Counted from the stretch's first letter, positions 1-9,152 are shown. The stretch is DNA of 42,034 nt from Deltaproteobacteria bacterium (GCA_003194485.1 PQXD01000019.1:1-42034), one strand, 5' to 3'. Numbers and translations are program-made. Notes: a model not told the origin generated them from the sequence alone.

Positions 1-341
1 ATAGGAGGGGATATATACTAACCGTCAAGCACCCGGCTATCGCCGCCACAGGCACGTTAAATGATACGGAAATAACATTGACGGAAAATCACCGTCATGG
101 ACAAATTTTTCGTTTTGTGAAAAAAAAATTAGAAAAATTGAGGAGTTGACTCAAAAAATGGTTGCTCTATGAAAGAATCTTCAGACCAATGGCAGTAATT
201 GTATGGCAAGCAGCCTACCCGGTGCTTGCTGCCTGTATCTTATATGAAATATCCAGAAGATCCGTTTTCCCTTGATTTTCCTTTCCTGTTTTGGCATCCT
301 GCGTTAAAAATCAATCAATTAAAAAATGAAAGGAAGATATC
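1..341. other. Gene-free leader region upstream of ilvD
   Basis: No convincing gene lies here. One frame stays open from position 3 to a stop at 147-149 (48 codons), so the 3' end of an upstream gene cannot be excluded, but I recognise nothing in it. Two small inverted repeats are visible: TGACGG at 79-84 with CCGTCA at 92-97, followed by a short T run near 105-109, and GCAAGCA at 206-212 with TGCTTGC at 223-229. The second could fold in the ilvD leader RNA, and GGCAG at 191-195 could compete for its right arm (CTGCC, 229-233). No T-tract or leader peptide supports a classical attenuator. Confidence 0.4.
146..173 (+). promoter_or_regulatory. Candidate sigma-70 promoter of ilvD
   Basis: TTGACT at 146-151 is followed after 16 nt by TATGAA at 168-173. 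This matches five and four of the six consensus bases. Transcription would begin near 180, leaving a leader of about 160 nt before the ilvD start. It is an inference from base matches only; no factor-specific sites were recognised. Confidence 0.4.
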
Positions 342-2000
342 ATGCGCAGTGACCGAATGAAAAAAGGTTTGGAGCGAGCACCCCACAGGGCCCTGTTTAA
401 GGCTATAGGCTATACTGACGAGGAACTCCGAAGGCCTTTAATAGGCGTAGCGAACTCCTTTAACGAAATTATCCCAGGCCATGTCCATCTGCGTCAGATC
501 ACGGACGCTGTCAAGGCGGGAATCCGGATGGCAGGAGGAACTCCTGTGGAATTCGGCGGAATCGGTGTCTGTGACGGTATCGCCATGAATCACCAGGGGA
601 TGCGATACTCTCTGGCCAGCAGGGAATTGATAGCTGACTCGGTCGAGCTGATGGCACAGGCCCACCCCTTTGACGGCCTTGCACTTGTAACGAACTGCGA
701 CAAAATAACTCCGGGTATGCTGATGGCAATGCTCAGGCTCAATATTCCTGCCATAGCCGTAACCGGTGGTCCTATGCTGACAGGAGACTGGAAAGGCCAA
801 AAGGTCAACCTGATTTCCGTATTTGAGGGGATAGGTCAGGTAAAGGCAGGAAGCATGAGCGAGGCGGAACTCAAAGAAATCGAGAATGAATCTTGCCCTA
901 CATGCGGCTCGTGTTCCGGGATGTTCACGGCAAACTCAATGAACTGTCTTTCTGAGGCCCTGGGGCTGGCCCTTCCGGGAAGCGGTACTGTTCCGGCGAT
1001 ATCAGCCGCCAGGATTCGCCTCGCAAAAGAGGCCGGTGTCCAGGCGGTCCGGTTGGTGGAAATGGAGTTAAGGCCAAGGGATATAGCCACTCTGCCTGCC
1101 TTTAAAAATGCTATCGCTGTGGATATGGCACTTGGTTGTTCAACTAACACGGTACTTCACGTACCTGCAATCGCCAACGAGGCCCGGGTTGATCTGCCTC
1201 TGGACCTCTTTAATGAAATCAGCGTCAGGACGCCCCATCTTTGCAACATGATACCTGCAGGTCCGCACAGCCTTCAGGAGCTTGATCTGGCCGGAGGCAT
1301 CCAGGCCATTATCAGGGAATTGGACAAGCTGGGGGGCATCGATACGGATATAATGACCGTTACCGGCTGCACAGTCGGAAAAAATATCGAGCACGCGGCA
1401 ATAACCAATATCGATGTAATTCATCCTGTTACCAGCCCGTATCACAAAGAAGGCGGTATTGCCATACTTCACGGAAACCTCGCTACCGAAGGCGCTGTAG
1501 TCAAACAGTCCGCAGTGGCTCCGGAGATGCTTAAGCACAGCGGTCCGGCCAGGGTCTTTAACTCAGAGGACGAGGCATACAACGCTATTTTGAATAATAA
1601 AATCAGGGCTGGAGACGTAATAGTGATCCGCTATGAAGGGCCAAGAGGCGGACCGGGTATGCCGGAGATGCTCTCTCCTACGGCCGCTGTGGTCGGCATG
1701 GGGCTGGATAAAGACGTTGCCCTCATAACCGATGGCAGGTTCAGTGGGGGTACCAAAGGCGCAGCAATCGGTCATATATCACCCGAGGCTGCTGACGGAG
1801 GTACAATATGTCTGGTCGAAGAAGGCGACATTATAGAAATCGATATCCCGGCCAGAAAATTGGACCTCCTTGTCGCTAAAGAAGAACTGGATCAAAGGCG
1901 GAGCAACTGGAAGCCGCCGGAACCTCGAATCACACAGGGATACCTGGCACGATATGCAAGGCAGGTAAGCAGCGCCTCCAGGGGTGCAGTAGTGAAATAA
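342..2000 (+). CDS. ilvD: Dihydroxy-acid dehydratase
   Basis: Fe-S enzyme that dehydrates 2,3-dihydroxy-isovalerate and 2,3-dihydroxy-3-methylvalerate to the 2-keto acids, the step after IlvC in valine, isoleucine and leucine synthesis. At 552 residues it has the usual length. Cluster-binding signatures are visible: NCDKITPGM near residues 118-126 and [17 protein letters not shown] near 186-202. The C-terminal GRFSGGTKG segment is also typical. The ATG at 342 follows AGGAAG with normal spacing. It stands alone on the + strand at the left end, while ilvB, ilvN and ilvC lie about 24 kb away on the other strand, so the pathway is split into two units. The downstream neighbour is convergent. Confidence 0.97.
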   Translation: MRSDRMKKGLERAPHRALFKAIGYTDEELRRPLIGVANSFNEIIPGHVHLRQITDAVKAGIRMAGGTPVEFGGIGVCDGIAMNHQGMRYSLASRELIADSVELMAQAHPFDGLALVTNCDKITPGMLMAMLRLNIPAIAVTGGPMLTGDWKGQKVNLISVFEGIGQVKAGSMSEAELKEIENESCPTCGSCSGMFTANSMNCLSEALGLALPGSGTVPAISAARIRLAKEAGVQAVRLVEMELRPRDIATLPAFKNAIAVDMALGCSTNTVLHVPAIANEARVDLPLDLFNEISVRTPHLCNMIPAGPHSLQELDLAGGIQAIIRELDKLGGIDTDIMTVTGCTVGKNIEHAAITNIDVIHPVTSPYHKEGGIAILHGNLATEGAVVKQSAVAPEMLKHSGPARVFNSEDEAYNAILNNKIRAGDVIVIRYEGPRGGPGMPEMLSPTAAVVGMGLDKDVALITDGRFSGGTKGAAIGHISPEAADGGTICLVEEGDIIEIDIPARKLDLLVAKEELDQRRSNWKPPEPRITQGYLARYARQVSSASRGAVVK

Positions 2001-2002
2001 GT

Positions 2003-2434
2003 TCAGGGATTGAGGTTAAATTGCTCCTGAAAATCCCTTCTCCGGCCGGATACATGATTGTGTTCCTTCTCGGGAAACCAGGTCATATGCCAGAACTTAT
2101 AGAGATCTGAGGCTGTAACATAATTTGAAGGGACACCAATCTTTTTACAAAAGCGAAGGAGGTCCTCTTTTTCACTGCATATAACATGATATGATCGGCG
2201 TCTGTGGGAATGATAGTTCTCATGTATAGCTATATTACCGCGTCCGGCCCAGGCTACCGCCTGTGGAATTTCATTAAAAACAAAAAAGCGGATGTTGAAG
2301 TCCTTTCGGAGTGATTCTATAATGCCTTCTATGTTGGAAAATAGTGGTGGTTTTTTCTGCATCGCCACAGTACTGTCCAGACCATTATCAAGATATAAAT
2401 TCTCATCGTCTATTAATTCATCCGGCTTTAACAT
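2003..2434 (-). CDS. Hypothetical protein, convergent with ilvD
   Basis: An open frame of 143 codons between ilvD and hisB, ending 3 nt from the ilvD stop. I do not recognise the family with confidence. The C-terminal half (HSHRRRSYHVICSEKEDLL, then a RFCKKIGVPSNYV stretch) loosely recalls small DUF4031-like proteins, but this is only an impression. Several aromatic and histidine residues cluster near the C-terminus. The frame extends upstream to a TTG at 2476 inside hisB, but the ATG at 2434 is the first ATG and avoids that overlap. Neither has a clear Shine-Dalgarno sequence. It could be a real small cytosolic protein or a relic; no signal peptide or membrane segment is seen. Confidence 0.5.
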   Translation of the reverse strand: MLKPDELIDDENLYLDNGLDSTVAMQKKPPLFSNIEGIIESLRKDFNIRFFVFNEIPQAVAWAGRGNIAIHENYHSHRRRSYHVICSEKEDLLRFCKKIGVPSNYVTASDLYKFWHMTWFPEKEHNHVSGRRRDFQEQFNLNP

Positions 2435-2460
2435 TAAAATGATTTTAGCAGGTGACCACC

Positions 2461-3054
2461 ATGTCAAGAGAAGCAAAGATCAATAGAACTACAAAAGAAA
2501 CTGACATAAATTTGAGTCTTACTGTAGACGGCCAGGGAAGAGCCTCCATAAACACGGGAGTAGGCTTTTTGGATCATATGCTGACACTTTTGACCGTACA
2601 CGGCTTTTTTGATCTGGATATCGATGCCGCAGGAGATCTGGATGTCGATGCCCATCATACGACAGAGGATTTGGGGATATGCCTGGGAAAGGCTTTGACT
2701 CAGGCCTTAGGGGATTTGAGCGGTATAAGGCGTTTTGGAAATGCCTCCATACCTATGGAGGAGACCCTTGCCTGTGTAAACCTCGACATCTGCAGCAGGC
2801 CTTACTTGGTCTACAAGGTGGAATTCCTTACTTCCAAGGTAGGAAATTTTGATACAGAACTGGTTGAGGTATTCCTTCGCGCCCTGGCAGCAAATAGCGG
2901 CATGACCTTACACGTTCAGGTACCTTATGGAAAAAACAGCCATCATATTGCAGAGGCAATATTCAAGGCCTTGGGCAGGGCTATTGATAAAGCGACACAG
3001 TTAGATCCCAGATTAAGAGGCCCTCTATCCAGCAAAGGTGCACTATATTTTTGA
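2461..3054 (+). CDS. hisB: Imidazoleglycerol-phosphate dehydratase
   Basis: Catalyses the dehydration of imidazole glycerol phosphate to imidazole acetol phosphate in histidine synthesis. The 197-residue length is that of the monofunctional enzyme, without the phosphatase domain of the E. coli fusion. Metal-binding motifs are present: FLDHM (36-40), DAHHTTED (63-70) and HHIAE (161-165). The ATG at 2461 is preceded by AGGTGA at 2450-2455, which makes it a better start than the in-frame GTG at 2452. No other his gene is in the window, so hisB is here a stand-alone member of the pathway or is followed by unrelated genes in one transcript. Confidence 0.96.
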   Translation: MSREAKINRTTKETDINLSLTVDGQGRASINTGVGFLDHMLTLLTVHGFFDLDIDAAGDLDVDAHHTTEDLGICLGKALTQALGDLSGIRRFGNASIPMEETLACVNLDICSRPYLVYKVEFLTSKVGNFDTELVEVFLRALAANSGMTLHVQVPYGKNSHHIAEAIFKALGRAIDKATQLDPRLRGPLSSKGALYF

Positions 3055-3100
3055 GAAGCAGGAGCAGGAATGGTTACCTTAAGTTTATAAGGCCACAGAC

Positions 3101-3811
3101 ATGAAGAGTACAAATTTTAGAATCCCCTCGGCCATTTTCCTTTCTTTGCTGTTATTTTGCCAGATTACCTGTCTTTTGGTCTTCCCGGGATGCAACAGCT
3201 TTTTTCAAAAAAGAGCTGAAACAAAACAGACTCGGCTTCCAGCACTCAACCGGATTGCCGTCCTTCCAATGGACCGGGCATCTGCCCAACCTCATGAGGA
3301 AAGGCCAACCTGTGTCTTGAACGGCACTCTATCCGGTATCCATAAGATAACACCGGAGGCGGCCAGTAAAGTGACGCATCTTTTATTTCAAGCCCTTCAG
3401 GATAATCAAAGGTTCCTGATTGTATCTGAAGGCCGATGCACAGGTCTTATGAATTCCATGTTAGCCGCGGACATAAAGGCCTCCAGGCTCCGGTTGATCC
3501 AGGCATTTGGAAAGGAGCTTAAAGTGGATGCAGTATTGTACGGCAAGCTTTTCAGATTCGAAGATCGTATAGGCGGGGAGTACGCGGTAAAAAGTCCTGC
3601 CTCTGTCGGCTTCACCCTCCAAATAATCCGGGTTTCGGACGGAGCAATACTCTGGCGCAATACCTTTGATGAAACACAGCAGTCATTAATGGAAAATATC
3701 CTCAAGGCCGGGCTGTATAGGAAAACAGGCATGCGCTGGCTTACTGCCGCTGAATTGGCGAATTATGGCATTAACCAAGCCGTTGGTGAACTCAAGAATC
3801 TCCTTCCCTGA
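3101..3811 (+). CDS. Putative lipoprotein of unknown function
   Basis: A 236-residue protein with an N-terminal hydrophobic segment (residues 11-28) ending in FPGC, so Cys31 may be lipidated; the residues before it are not ideal for a lipobox. The rest resembles small periplasmic lipoproteins of the CsgG/LpoB/TolB-N type: a strand-rich start (IAVLPM), a region about a failing or stressed output (FLIVSEG), then VDAVLYGKLFRFEDRIG, a VGFTLQIIRVSDG strand and ILWRNTFDETQQSL. This is a fold-level guess. It lies 46 nt after hisB and 56 nt before the RNB gene on the same strand, which suggests co-transcription. It may be an outer-membrane-attached accessory factor. Confidence 0.7.
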   Translation: MKSTNFRIPSAIFLSLLLFCQITCLLVFPGCNSFFQKRAETKQTRLPALNRIAVLPMDRASAQPHEERPTCVLNGTLSGIHKITPEAASKVTHLLFQALQDNQRFLIVSEGRCTGLMNSMLAADIKASRLRLIQAFGKELKVDAVLYGKLFRFEDRIGGEYAVKSPASVGFTLQIIRVSDGAILWRNTFDETQQSLMENILKAGLYRKTGMRWLTAAELANYGINQAVGELKNLLP

Positions 3812-3867
3812 TTCCCGGCAGGATGGTAATTATTCACTCTGACCAGGAGTGCAAACGGTTATGCCAG

Positions 3868-5880
3868 ATGAAAATATCACCCAACCAGGTAGTTGAGTTC
3901 CTGGAAGGCCAGCGCTTTATGTGCGCACAGTGTATTGCGAAAAAGGGAGCCAGATATCACTTGCTTACCCATCTTGGAAGGGAAATCAATCTCGCCTCCA
4001 GCCGCTTTATCCATGTATCTACGCAGCAGATATCCGCCAAGGCAAGAGATATCCGTATCAAGGAACTGAACGAGATCTTTGTCCGCAGGGAGGCACTGAA
4101 AGGGAAAATCAACATTCCTGAAATCTGGGAACTGGTTCAAGACGAACAGTCGCTCTGGTCTCCGGGAAAACTGGCCGAACTGGCCTTTGAGAATACAGTC
4201 GAATCCGACCATGAGGCCGCTTTTATACGGGCAGTGATAGACGATCATACATACTTCAAATTCAGGGAAGGGATGATAAAAGTCCAATCTCCTGAGACTG
4301 TCAAACAAATCCTGGATCAACGTGCAAGAGAGGCAAGACGTTTTGCGCGACTTATCAAGGGAAGCCGGTGGCTTGAGAACCTGTGGTCAGACGATCCATT
4401 GAAAAAGGACAAGGCCATGAAAGATCTTGATGATCCGGATATTTCTTTCTGGATATCAAATATCAAAGACTTCTGTATACAGGGCGGCGAGTCAGAGCAA
4501 GCGGTTTCGGTCAGGGAACTGTTCAGGCAGGCGGGCATTACCGGCGCCGCCGCCCCTTTTTTCACCCTCATCAAGGCGGATATATGGGATGAAGAAGAAA
4601 ATCTTGAGTTACTTCGATATGAAATAGACACAGGGTTTTCCGAAGCAGTAGTCCAGCAGGCGGAAGCACTGGCCGAACTTCAGGTAGATACAGAAAAAGA
4701 AGGCCGGGAGGATCTGACCGGTCTCCATACTTTTACCATAGATGGGCCGGAAAGCCTGGATCTTGATGACGCGTTGAGCTTCAGAGAGGTCGATAACGGA
4801 TGGGAAATTGGTATACATATAACTGATATCGGGCTTCAGATAGGACGCGGCACCCCTATATTCAATGATGCAGTCCAGAGGGGAACAACCATTTATTTGC
4901 CAGACAGAAAAATTTCGATGCTTCCTGAAATACTTTCCCATGGGGCGTGGAGTCTCGAGACAGGAAAGGATCGCAGGGCACTGTCCTTCTTTATATATTT
5001 AGACCGGAAAGGAAATATCCTCTCGCGACGAATAGTCCGTAGCATAATCAATGTTCACGAACGCCTCACATATAAAGACGCCGAGTCAAGAATAGTAGAA
5101 GGACATCCGTTTCACACTCTCTATGAACTCTGTATTGCCCGCCAGGCCAGGAGAATTGAAGACGGTGCCCTTCCTCTGCCCATCCCTGAACTTGTAATAC
5201 GGGTTGATGAGTCCGGAGATGTGGAAGTAGAGCTTTCTCAACCCGGGCCGGCACGTTTTCTCGTAGCAGAGTGCATGATTTTGGCAAATTTCATAGCAGC
5301 CCAATTTTTAAAGGATCATGCAATTCCAGCACTTTACCGAAGTCAACCCCCGCCAAGGGATCGCATTATCTCCGGAAATGAAACAGATATGTTGGCAAAT
5401 TTCAGGCAGAGAAGACTCATCAGTAAAGGTAATCTCGGAACTGAGCCTGACATACATCACGGCCTTGGCCTGGATGTATACACAACGATAACATCGCCAT
5501 TAAGACGCGGGCTCGATCTCCTTATGCAGCAGCAAATTACATCCGCGCTGGCAGAAAATAAACCTCTTCACTCAAAAGAAGATCTGGCAAAACTTGCCGT
5601 ATACCTCCAGCAGGGCCTCGATGCTGCTGCTTCAGTATGCCAGGCAAGGACCCGTTACTGGCTGCTGAAGCACATGGAAAAAAGGAAAGACGCACCACTT
5701 GACGCATGGGTACTGGAAACAGGTCCGCACAAGATACTTGCTGTACTTTCGGATTACCTTCTGCCTGTGGAACTTCCGGTAATACCCGGACAGAGCTATT
5801 CCTGGGACGAAAAAATCAAGGTTTGCATCAAAAAAGTCAATGCCAGAGAAAACATCCTCAAAATGGATTGGTGCCATTAG
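3868..5880 (+). CDS. RNase II/R-family (RNB domain) ribonuclease-like protein
   Basis: A 670-residue protein with an RNB catalytic domain, expected to degrade single-stranded RNA 3' to 5'. The signature IDGPESLDLDDALSF carries the four acidic metal ligands (D292, D298, D300, D301) with the spacing of RNase II. TSPLRRGLDL (542-551) matches the conserved TSPxRRYxDL segment, although Tyr is replaced by Gly. There is no convincing C-terminal S1 domain of usual size, and the N-terminal part (VVEFLEGQRFMCAQC) is a short barrel-like region seen in the divergent deltaproteobacterial/cyanobacterial subfamily. An upstream ATG at 3823 would add 15 residues; I prefer 3868 because the family motif starts there, but no clear ribosome site decides it. 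Confidence 0.85.
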   Translation: MKISPNQVVEFLEGQRFMCAQCIAKKGARYHLLTHLGREINLASSRFIHVSTQQISAKARDIRIKELNEIFVRREALKGKINIPEIWELVQDEQSLWSPGKLAELAFENTVESDHEAAFIRAVIDDHTYFKFREGMIKVQSPETVKQILDQRAREARRFARLIKGSRWLENLWSDDPLKKDKAMKDLDDPDISFWISNIKDFCIQGGESEQAVSVRELFRQAGITGAAAPFFTLIKADIWDEEENLELLRYEIDTGFSEAVVQQAEALAELQVDTEKEGREDLTGLHTFTIDGPESLDLDDALSFREVDNGWEIGIHITDIGLQIGRGTPIFNDAVQRGTTIYLPDRKISMLPEILSHGAWSLETGKDRRALSFFIYLDRKGNILSRRIVRSIINVHERLTYKDAESRIVEGHPFHTLYELCIARQARRIEDGALPLPIPELVIRVDESGDVEVELSQPGPARFLVAECMILANFIAAQFLKDHAIPALYRSQPPPRDRIISGNETDMLANFRQRRLISKGNLGTEPDIHHGLGLDVYTTITSPLRRGLDLLMQQQITSALAENKPLHSKEDLAKLAVYLQQGLDAAASVCQARTRYWLLKHMEKRKDAPLDAWVLETGPHKILAVLSDYLLPVELPVIPGQSYSWDEKIKVCIKKVNARENILKMDWCH

Positions 5881-5884
5881 ACAT

Positions 5885-5926
5885 TAACCATTCAAGGGTT
5901 CATGGTTCACAGGTTCAGAGGTTAAA
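5885..5926 (+). repeat. GGTTCA-type intergenic repeat, left of DUF2760 gene
   Basis: Run of degenerate 8-10 nt units of the form GGTTCA/GGGTTCA between the RNB gene and the next gene. A run of the complementary form (TGAACCC) lies at 6684-6722, so the gene between them is bracketed by inverted copies. Confidence 0.6.
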
Positions 5927-5933
5927 CGAAATT

Positions 5934-6668
5934 ATGAAAAATGACAATCTTCACAGAAAGATACTTGCAAGTTCACTTTTGTGTTTTGGCAGTCTTACCG
6001 GTCTGGCGGGTGCAGCAGTCTATTTTGACCCGACTCTCATGAACAACTGGATCGGCCCCGCCATTCTGGGAGCCCCTCCGGCAGTTGGACTGATTTTCTA
6101 TCTCATAGTGAAATCATGGCCGAAAGAAATCACTTCGTCTTTGGAAACAGAAAAAGTTATCGAATCCAAAGCAAAAGAAGAAATCACAACAACCCCTGAA
6201 ACAATGCCGCCTCTGAGCAAATCAACGGTCGAGGACGATTTTGATCACCAGGTCACGGCGTCACCGGATCACCAATTTCCTCATGCCTCGGAGATCGCTA
6301 TAGTCCAGATTCTGGGCCTGCTCCAACGGGAAGGCCGGCTCATTGACTTCCTGCAGGAGGACATAGAGCCGTATGACGACGCACAGATAGGTGCCGCGGT
6401 GAGAGAAGTCCATCGAGGATGCAGGGCCGCGCTGAAGGAGGTTTTTGGGCTTTCGCCAGTGCTTAATGCTGCAGAGGGAAGCCAGGTGGAAATAGAGGAG
6501 GATTTTGACCCCACCAGGATCAAACTCATAGGCAATGTCCACGGCAATCCCCCTTTTAAAGGAACACTCCGCCACTGCGGGTGGAGGTTCACTGAAGTCC
6601 AGTTGCCCGAATGGACCGCGAAGGAAGAGACCGACGTTCTGGCACCTGCGGAAGTGGAGATATTGTGA
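5934..6668 (+). CDS. DUF2760 family membrane-anchored protein
   Basis: A 244-residue protein of unknown function. Two hydrophobic segments come first (about residues 10-27 and 36-59, the second being the clearer membrane span), then an acidic low-complexity linker (about 60-110). The C-terminal domain is that of DUF2760: LLQREGRLIDFLQEDIEPYDDAQIGAAVREVH, a cysteine-containing helix, and GNVHGNPPFKGTLRHCGWR. DUF2760 genes often neighbour Hsp70-like genes in related genomes (from memory); here the neighbours are an RNB ribonuclease and a HEAT-repeat protein. The ATG at 5934 is chosen because it begins the hydrophobic N-terminus; the frame is open further upstream inside the RNB gene. Bracketed by inverted intergenic repeats. 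Confidence 0.85.
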   Translation: MKNDNLHRKILASSLLCFGSLTGLAGAAVYFDPTLMNNWIGPAILGAPPAVGLIFYLIVKSWPKEITSSLETEKVIESKAKEEITTTPETMPPLSKSTVEDDFDHQVTASPDHQFPHASEIAIVQILGLLQREGRLIDFLQEDIEPYDDAQIGAAVREVHRGCRAALKEVFGLSPVLNAAEGSQVEIEEDFDPTRIKLIGNVHGNPPFKGTLRHCGWRFTEVQLPEWTAKEETDVLAPAEVEIL

Positions 6669-6683
6669 TGGATGCGTCAGGGA

Positions 6684-6722
6684 TTAAACCCTGAACCCTG
6701 AACGTTGAACCGCTTAACCTTA
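6684..6722 (+). repeat. GAACCC-type intergenic repeat, right of DUF2760 gene
   Basis: Units of the form CCCTGAAC and GTTGAACC in tandem, ending just before the HEAT-repeat gene. It is the inverted counterpart of the run at 5885-5926. Confidence 0.6.
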
Positions 6723-6733
6723 GGCTATTATCT

Positions 6734-7603
6734 ATGTCATCTATAGTCCCGTTTGACGTCCGTGAACGTCTTCTGAACCAGGCCAAGAGATATATATCTG
6801 ATCCAGGACTGGTGATTGCCGAAAAGGACCAGGCAATACCTTTACTGCTTCGGGCGCTGAAGCTTGGGGAGCTTAAACTCAGACGAGAAATTGTCTTATT
6901 ATTGGGAAGTTTTGCCAAGGAAGATGTCTACTGGCCCTTGTATGAGATTATGTGCGATCCTGAAGAGCCGGACGAACTCAGAGATCAGGCAGCTTTACAC
7001 CTCAGCGTAATAGGACCCTTTCTGGATGACCCTCAGGCCATAATCAGAAAATTGATTGCAGACCTGAAAAGCCCTGATAAAGATATCAGGGTCCGTGCCA
7101 TATTGGCCCTTGGCTGGGAAGGTAATATGGGAGCGGTTCTGTCCCTGATTGAATGTCTCTATGACCCTGATGGAGAGATACAGGAAGTAGCGGTCTGTGC
7201 GCTGTGCAACCTGAAGGACAGCCGTGTGATCGGACTCCTGGTCGACAGGATGCAGCGATGCTCTCTGGACCAGAAGAGGGCCATCCTTTTTAATCTGTGG
7301 AGGTTTAGGGACAAGCAGAAGGAAGTTGCTGAAATTTACAGAAAAGAACTTGAGTGCGGTGAACCTTCTCTGAGACTGGACATACTCATACTCCTGGGGC
7401 AATTAGACAACCATACGAACCACGAGGGACTCTATCGTTCCTTCCTCAAAGATCCCAACTCAAAGATAAGGGCCCTTGCCCTTGAGCGCCTGGGTGTCAT
7501 GAAGTCAATAGGGCTTGAGCAGGTCCTCCCTTTTTTGGACGATCCTGCCATGGAGGTTAAAAGGACGGCCATAAGTATTGTCCAGAACTATAAAAAGCAA
7601 TGA
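6734..7603 (+). CDS. HEAT-repeat domain protein
   Basis: A 289-residue all-helical repeat protein. Degenerate HEAT/PBS-lyase-like units recur about every 31-37 residues: LKLRREIVLLLGSF, ELRDQAALHLSVIG, DIRVRAILALGWEG, EIQEVAVCALCNL, SLRLDILILLGQL, KIRALALERLGVM, EVKRTAISIVQNY. Such proteins act as protein-binding scaffolds; the partner cannot be read from the sequence. Sharing a strand with the DUF2760 gene 65 nt upstream suggests a common role, but this is inference. There is no signal peptide. The ATG at 6734 lacks a strong Shine-Dalgarno sequence. It converges on the trehalose operon. Confidence 0.88.
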   Translation: MSSIVPFDVRERLLNQAKRYISDPGLVIAEKDQAIPLLLRALKLGELKLRREIVLLLGSFAKEDVYWPLYEIMCDPEEPDELRDQAALHLSVIGPFLDDPQAIIRKLIADLKSPDKDIRVRAILALGWEGNMGAVLSLIECLYDPDGEIQEVAVCALCNLKDSRVIGLLVDRMQRCSLDQKRAILFNLWRFRDKQKEVAEIYRKELECGEPSLRLDILILLGQLDNHTNHEGLYRSFLKDPNSKIRALALERLGVMKSIGLEQVLPFLDDPAMEVKRTAISIVQNYKKQ

Positions 7604-7621
7604 AACCATCGGGACATTGCT
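7592..7621 (-). terminator. Candidate terminator of the trehalose operon
   Basis: Read on the - strand, AGCAATG (7621-7615) and CATTGCT (7602-7596) form a 7-bp stem with a 12-nt loop, running into five T residues (7596-7592). It overlaps the 3' end of the convergent HEAT-repeat gene. The stem is AT-rich, so strength is uncertain. Confidence 0.4.
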
Positions 7622-7670
7622 CTTGGAACAATATTTACTCCAACCAAAGATGGAAATTTTGCATATGGAG

Positions 7671-9152
7671 CTAATGAGATGCAAGTGGGATCTCAAGCAC
7701 ATAATCTTCAACGGCAGGAAACGCTCGAAGGTCCTTGGCAAGGGCCGCCTTTAAGAAATTATTTACCCACCAGAAAATGTCCCTGTGACGCACTATCTCC
7801 CTGAGTCTGTGCATCCTGTTATGTCTTTCCGCTTGATCCATGTGAAATGCCTGATGAATGGCGTTAGACATCCCTTCGACATCATAGGGATTGACCATGA
7901 TAGCCCCTCTGTGCAGTTGGGCTGCAGCACCTGCAAACTCGCTGAGAATCAGCACGCCGTTTTCCTCCAGATTACAGGCGCAGTATTCTTTTGCGACCAG
8001 ATTCATCCCGTCTTTCAGGGGAGTAATGATGGCGATTTCAGCCAGACGATAATAGGCCAAGAGCTCGTAGCGGTCCAGGCTCCTGTAGAGATAATGTATC
8101 GGCACCCAGCCTGACTGGGTAAACCGTCCATTTATTTCACCAACAAGACGGTATAGCTCTGTCTTAAGTGCCTGGTATTCAGGGACCTCTTCCCTGCTGG
8201 GGACCACGACCTGGACCAGGGTGACCTTTCCCTGAAGTTCAGGAAAGCGGGAAAGCGCGTCTTTAAAGGCCTCGAGCCTCTCCGGTATCCCCTTGGTATA
8301 ATCAAGGCGATCCACACCCAGTATTACCTGGCGATCCGGTAAGGCCTCGTGGAGGTACCATGCCATATCGGCCACCTCTTTAGATTCTGCATCCCTGGCA
8401 AATGCATCGTAACTGATACTGATAGGGAAAGTACCTACTCTGACCCGTTTATCTCCTGCAATAACGGTAACAACAGGTCCCCTTCCCGAAATCCTGATAC
8501 CTGAGCTGATATGACGGAGACACTGGATAAAATTCCTGCGGTCCCTGAGTGTTTGAAAACCGACCAGTTCATATTCAAGGAGTGCCCTGAGGATCTGGGC
8601 CCTCCATGGTAATTTCATGAAGATGTCCGCAGGCGGAAATGGAATATGGAGAAAAAAGCCCGTGTTCCTCTCCGCACCAATCTCCTTGAGGAACTTGGCC
8701 ATATGCATGAGATGGTAGTCATGGACCCATATATAATCGATATCGCTGCTGTATTTTATTGTAATCTCAGCGAATTTACGGTTGACGTTGAGGTACTGGT
8801 ACCAGTACCTGGGCCTGAAATTACAGCGGGTCTGTAAATCATGGAACAGGGGCCAGATGACCTCATTGGAGAATCCGTAGTAATAGTCGCCGACCTCATC
8901 GGCTGAAAGCGGTACCGGATGGAGGGTATATCCGGCCTCACGGGACGCTGGTTCCATGAGCCCGGCAAGATCGGCGTCATCAGTCCCTCCGGACCACCCA
9001 ATCCAGATCCCTCCCTTGTTTCTGAAGATCGGAGCAAGGGCGGTTACAAGGCCACCTGCACCAGGCTTTATCTCTAATCCATCCGGTCCATTAACCAGTC
9101 GGATAGGCAAACGGTTTGAAACTGCTACTATCCTGGTACCCAGCCCTTCCAC
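7671..9152 (-). CDS. otsA: Trehalose-6-phosphate synthase-like glycosyltransferase (GT20)
   Basis: GT20 enzyme expected to transfer glucose from a nucleotide sugar to glucose-6-phosphate (or, in the related GgpS, to glycerol-3-phosphate). At 493 residues it is close to OtsA length. Motifs: NRLPIRL (13-19), GGLVTAL (33-39), VIWPLFHD (98-105), HDYHLM (144-149), DRLDYTKG (281-288, with the Arg and Lys that hold the donor phosphates), DGMNLVAKEY (381-390) and EFAGAA (405-410). The start is GTG with GGAGG at 9157-9161. It is the last gene of a three-gene unit after the TreT-like and DUF5752 genes. No trehalose-phosphatase domain is fused to it and no phosphatase gene is adjacent, which is odd for this route. 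Confidence 0.88.
   Translation of the reverse strand: MEGLGTRIVAVSNRLPIRLVNGPDGLEIKPGAGGLVTALAPIFRNKGGIWIGWSGGTDDADLAGLMEPASREAGYTLHPVPLSADEVGDYYYGFSNEVIWPLFHDLQTRCNFRPRYWYQYLNVNRKFAEITIKYSSDIDYIWVHDYHLMHMAKFLKEIGAERNTGFFLHIPFPPADIFMKLPWRAQILRALLEYELVGFQTLRDRRNFIQCLRHISSGIRISGRGPVVTVIAGDKRVRVGTFPISISYDAFARDAESKEVADMAWYLHEALPDRQVILGVDRLDYTKGIPERLEAFKDALSRFPELQGKVTLVQVVVPSREEVPEYQALKTELYRLVGEINGRFTQSGWVPIHYLYRSLDRYELLAYYRLAEIAIITPLKDGMNLVAKEYCACNLEENGVLILSEFAGAAAQLHRGAIMVNPYDVEGMSNAIHQAFHMDQAERHNRMHRLREIVRHRDIFWWVNNFLKAALAKDLRAFPAVEDYVLEIPLASH

Noticed and set aside
3-149. 48-codon open frame at the left edge
   Set aside because: It could be the 3' end of a gene outside the window, but it shows no recognisable motif and its low-complexity Lys-rich end is not convincing, so it is not listed as a CDS.
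159-173. Tiny ATG-GTT-GCT-CTA-TGA frame (Met-Val-Ala-Leu) before ilvD as an attenuator leader peptide
   Set aside because: It overlaps the proposed promoter itself, has no properly spaced ribosome site and no terminator/antiterminator pair follows.
206-229. Hairpin in the ilvD leader as terminator or T-box
   Set aside because: No T run follows, and no T-box consensus or specifier-loop features are visible.
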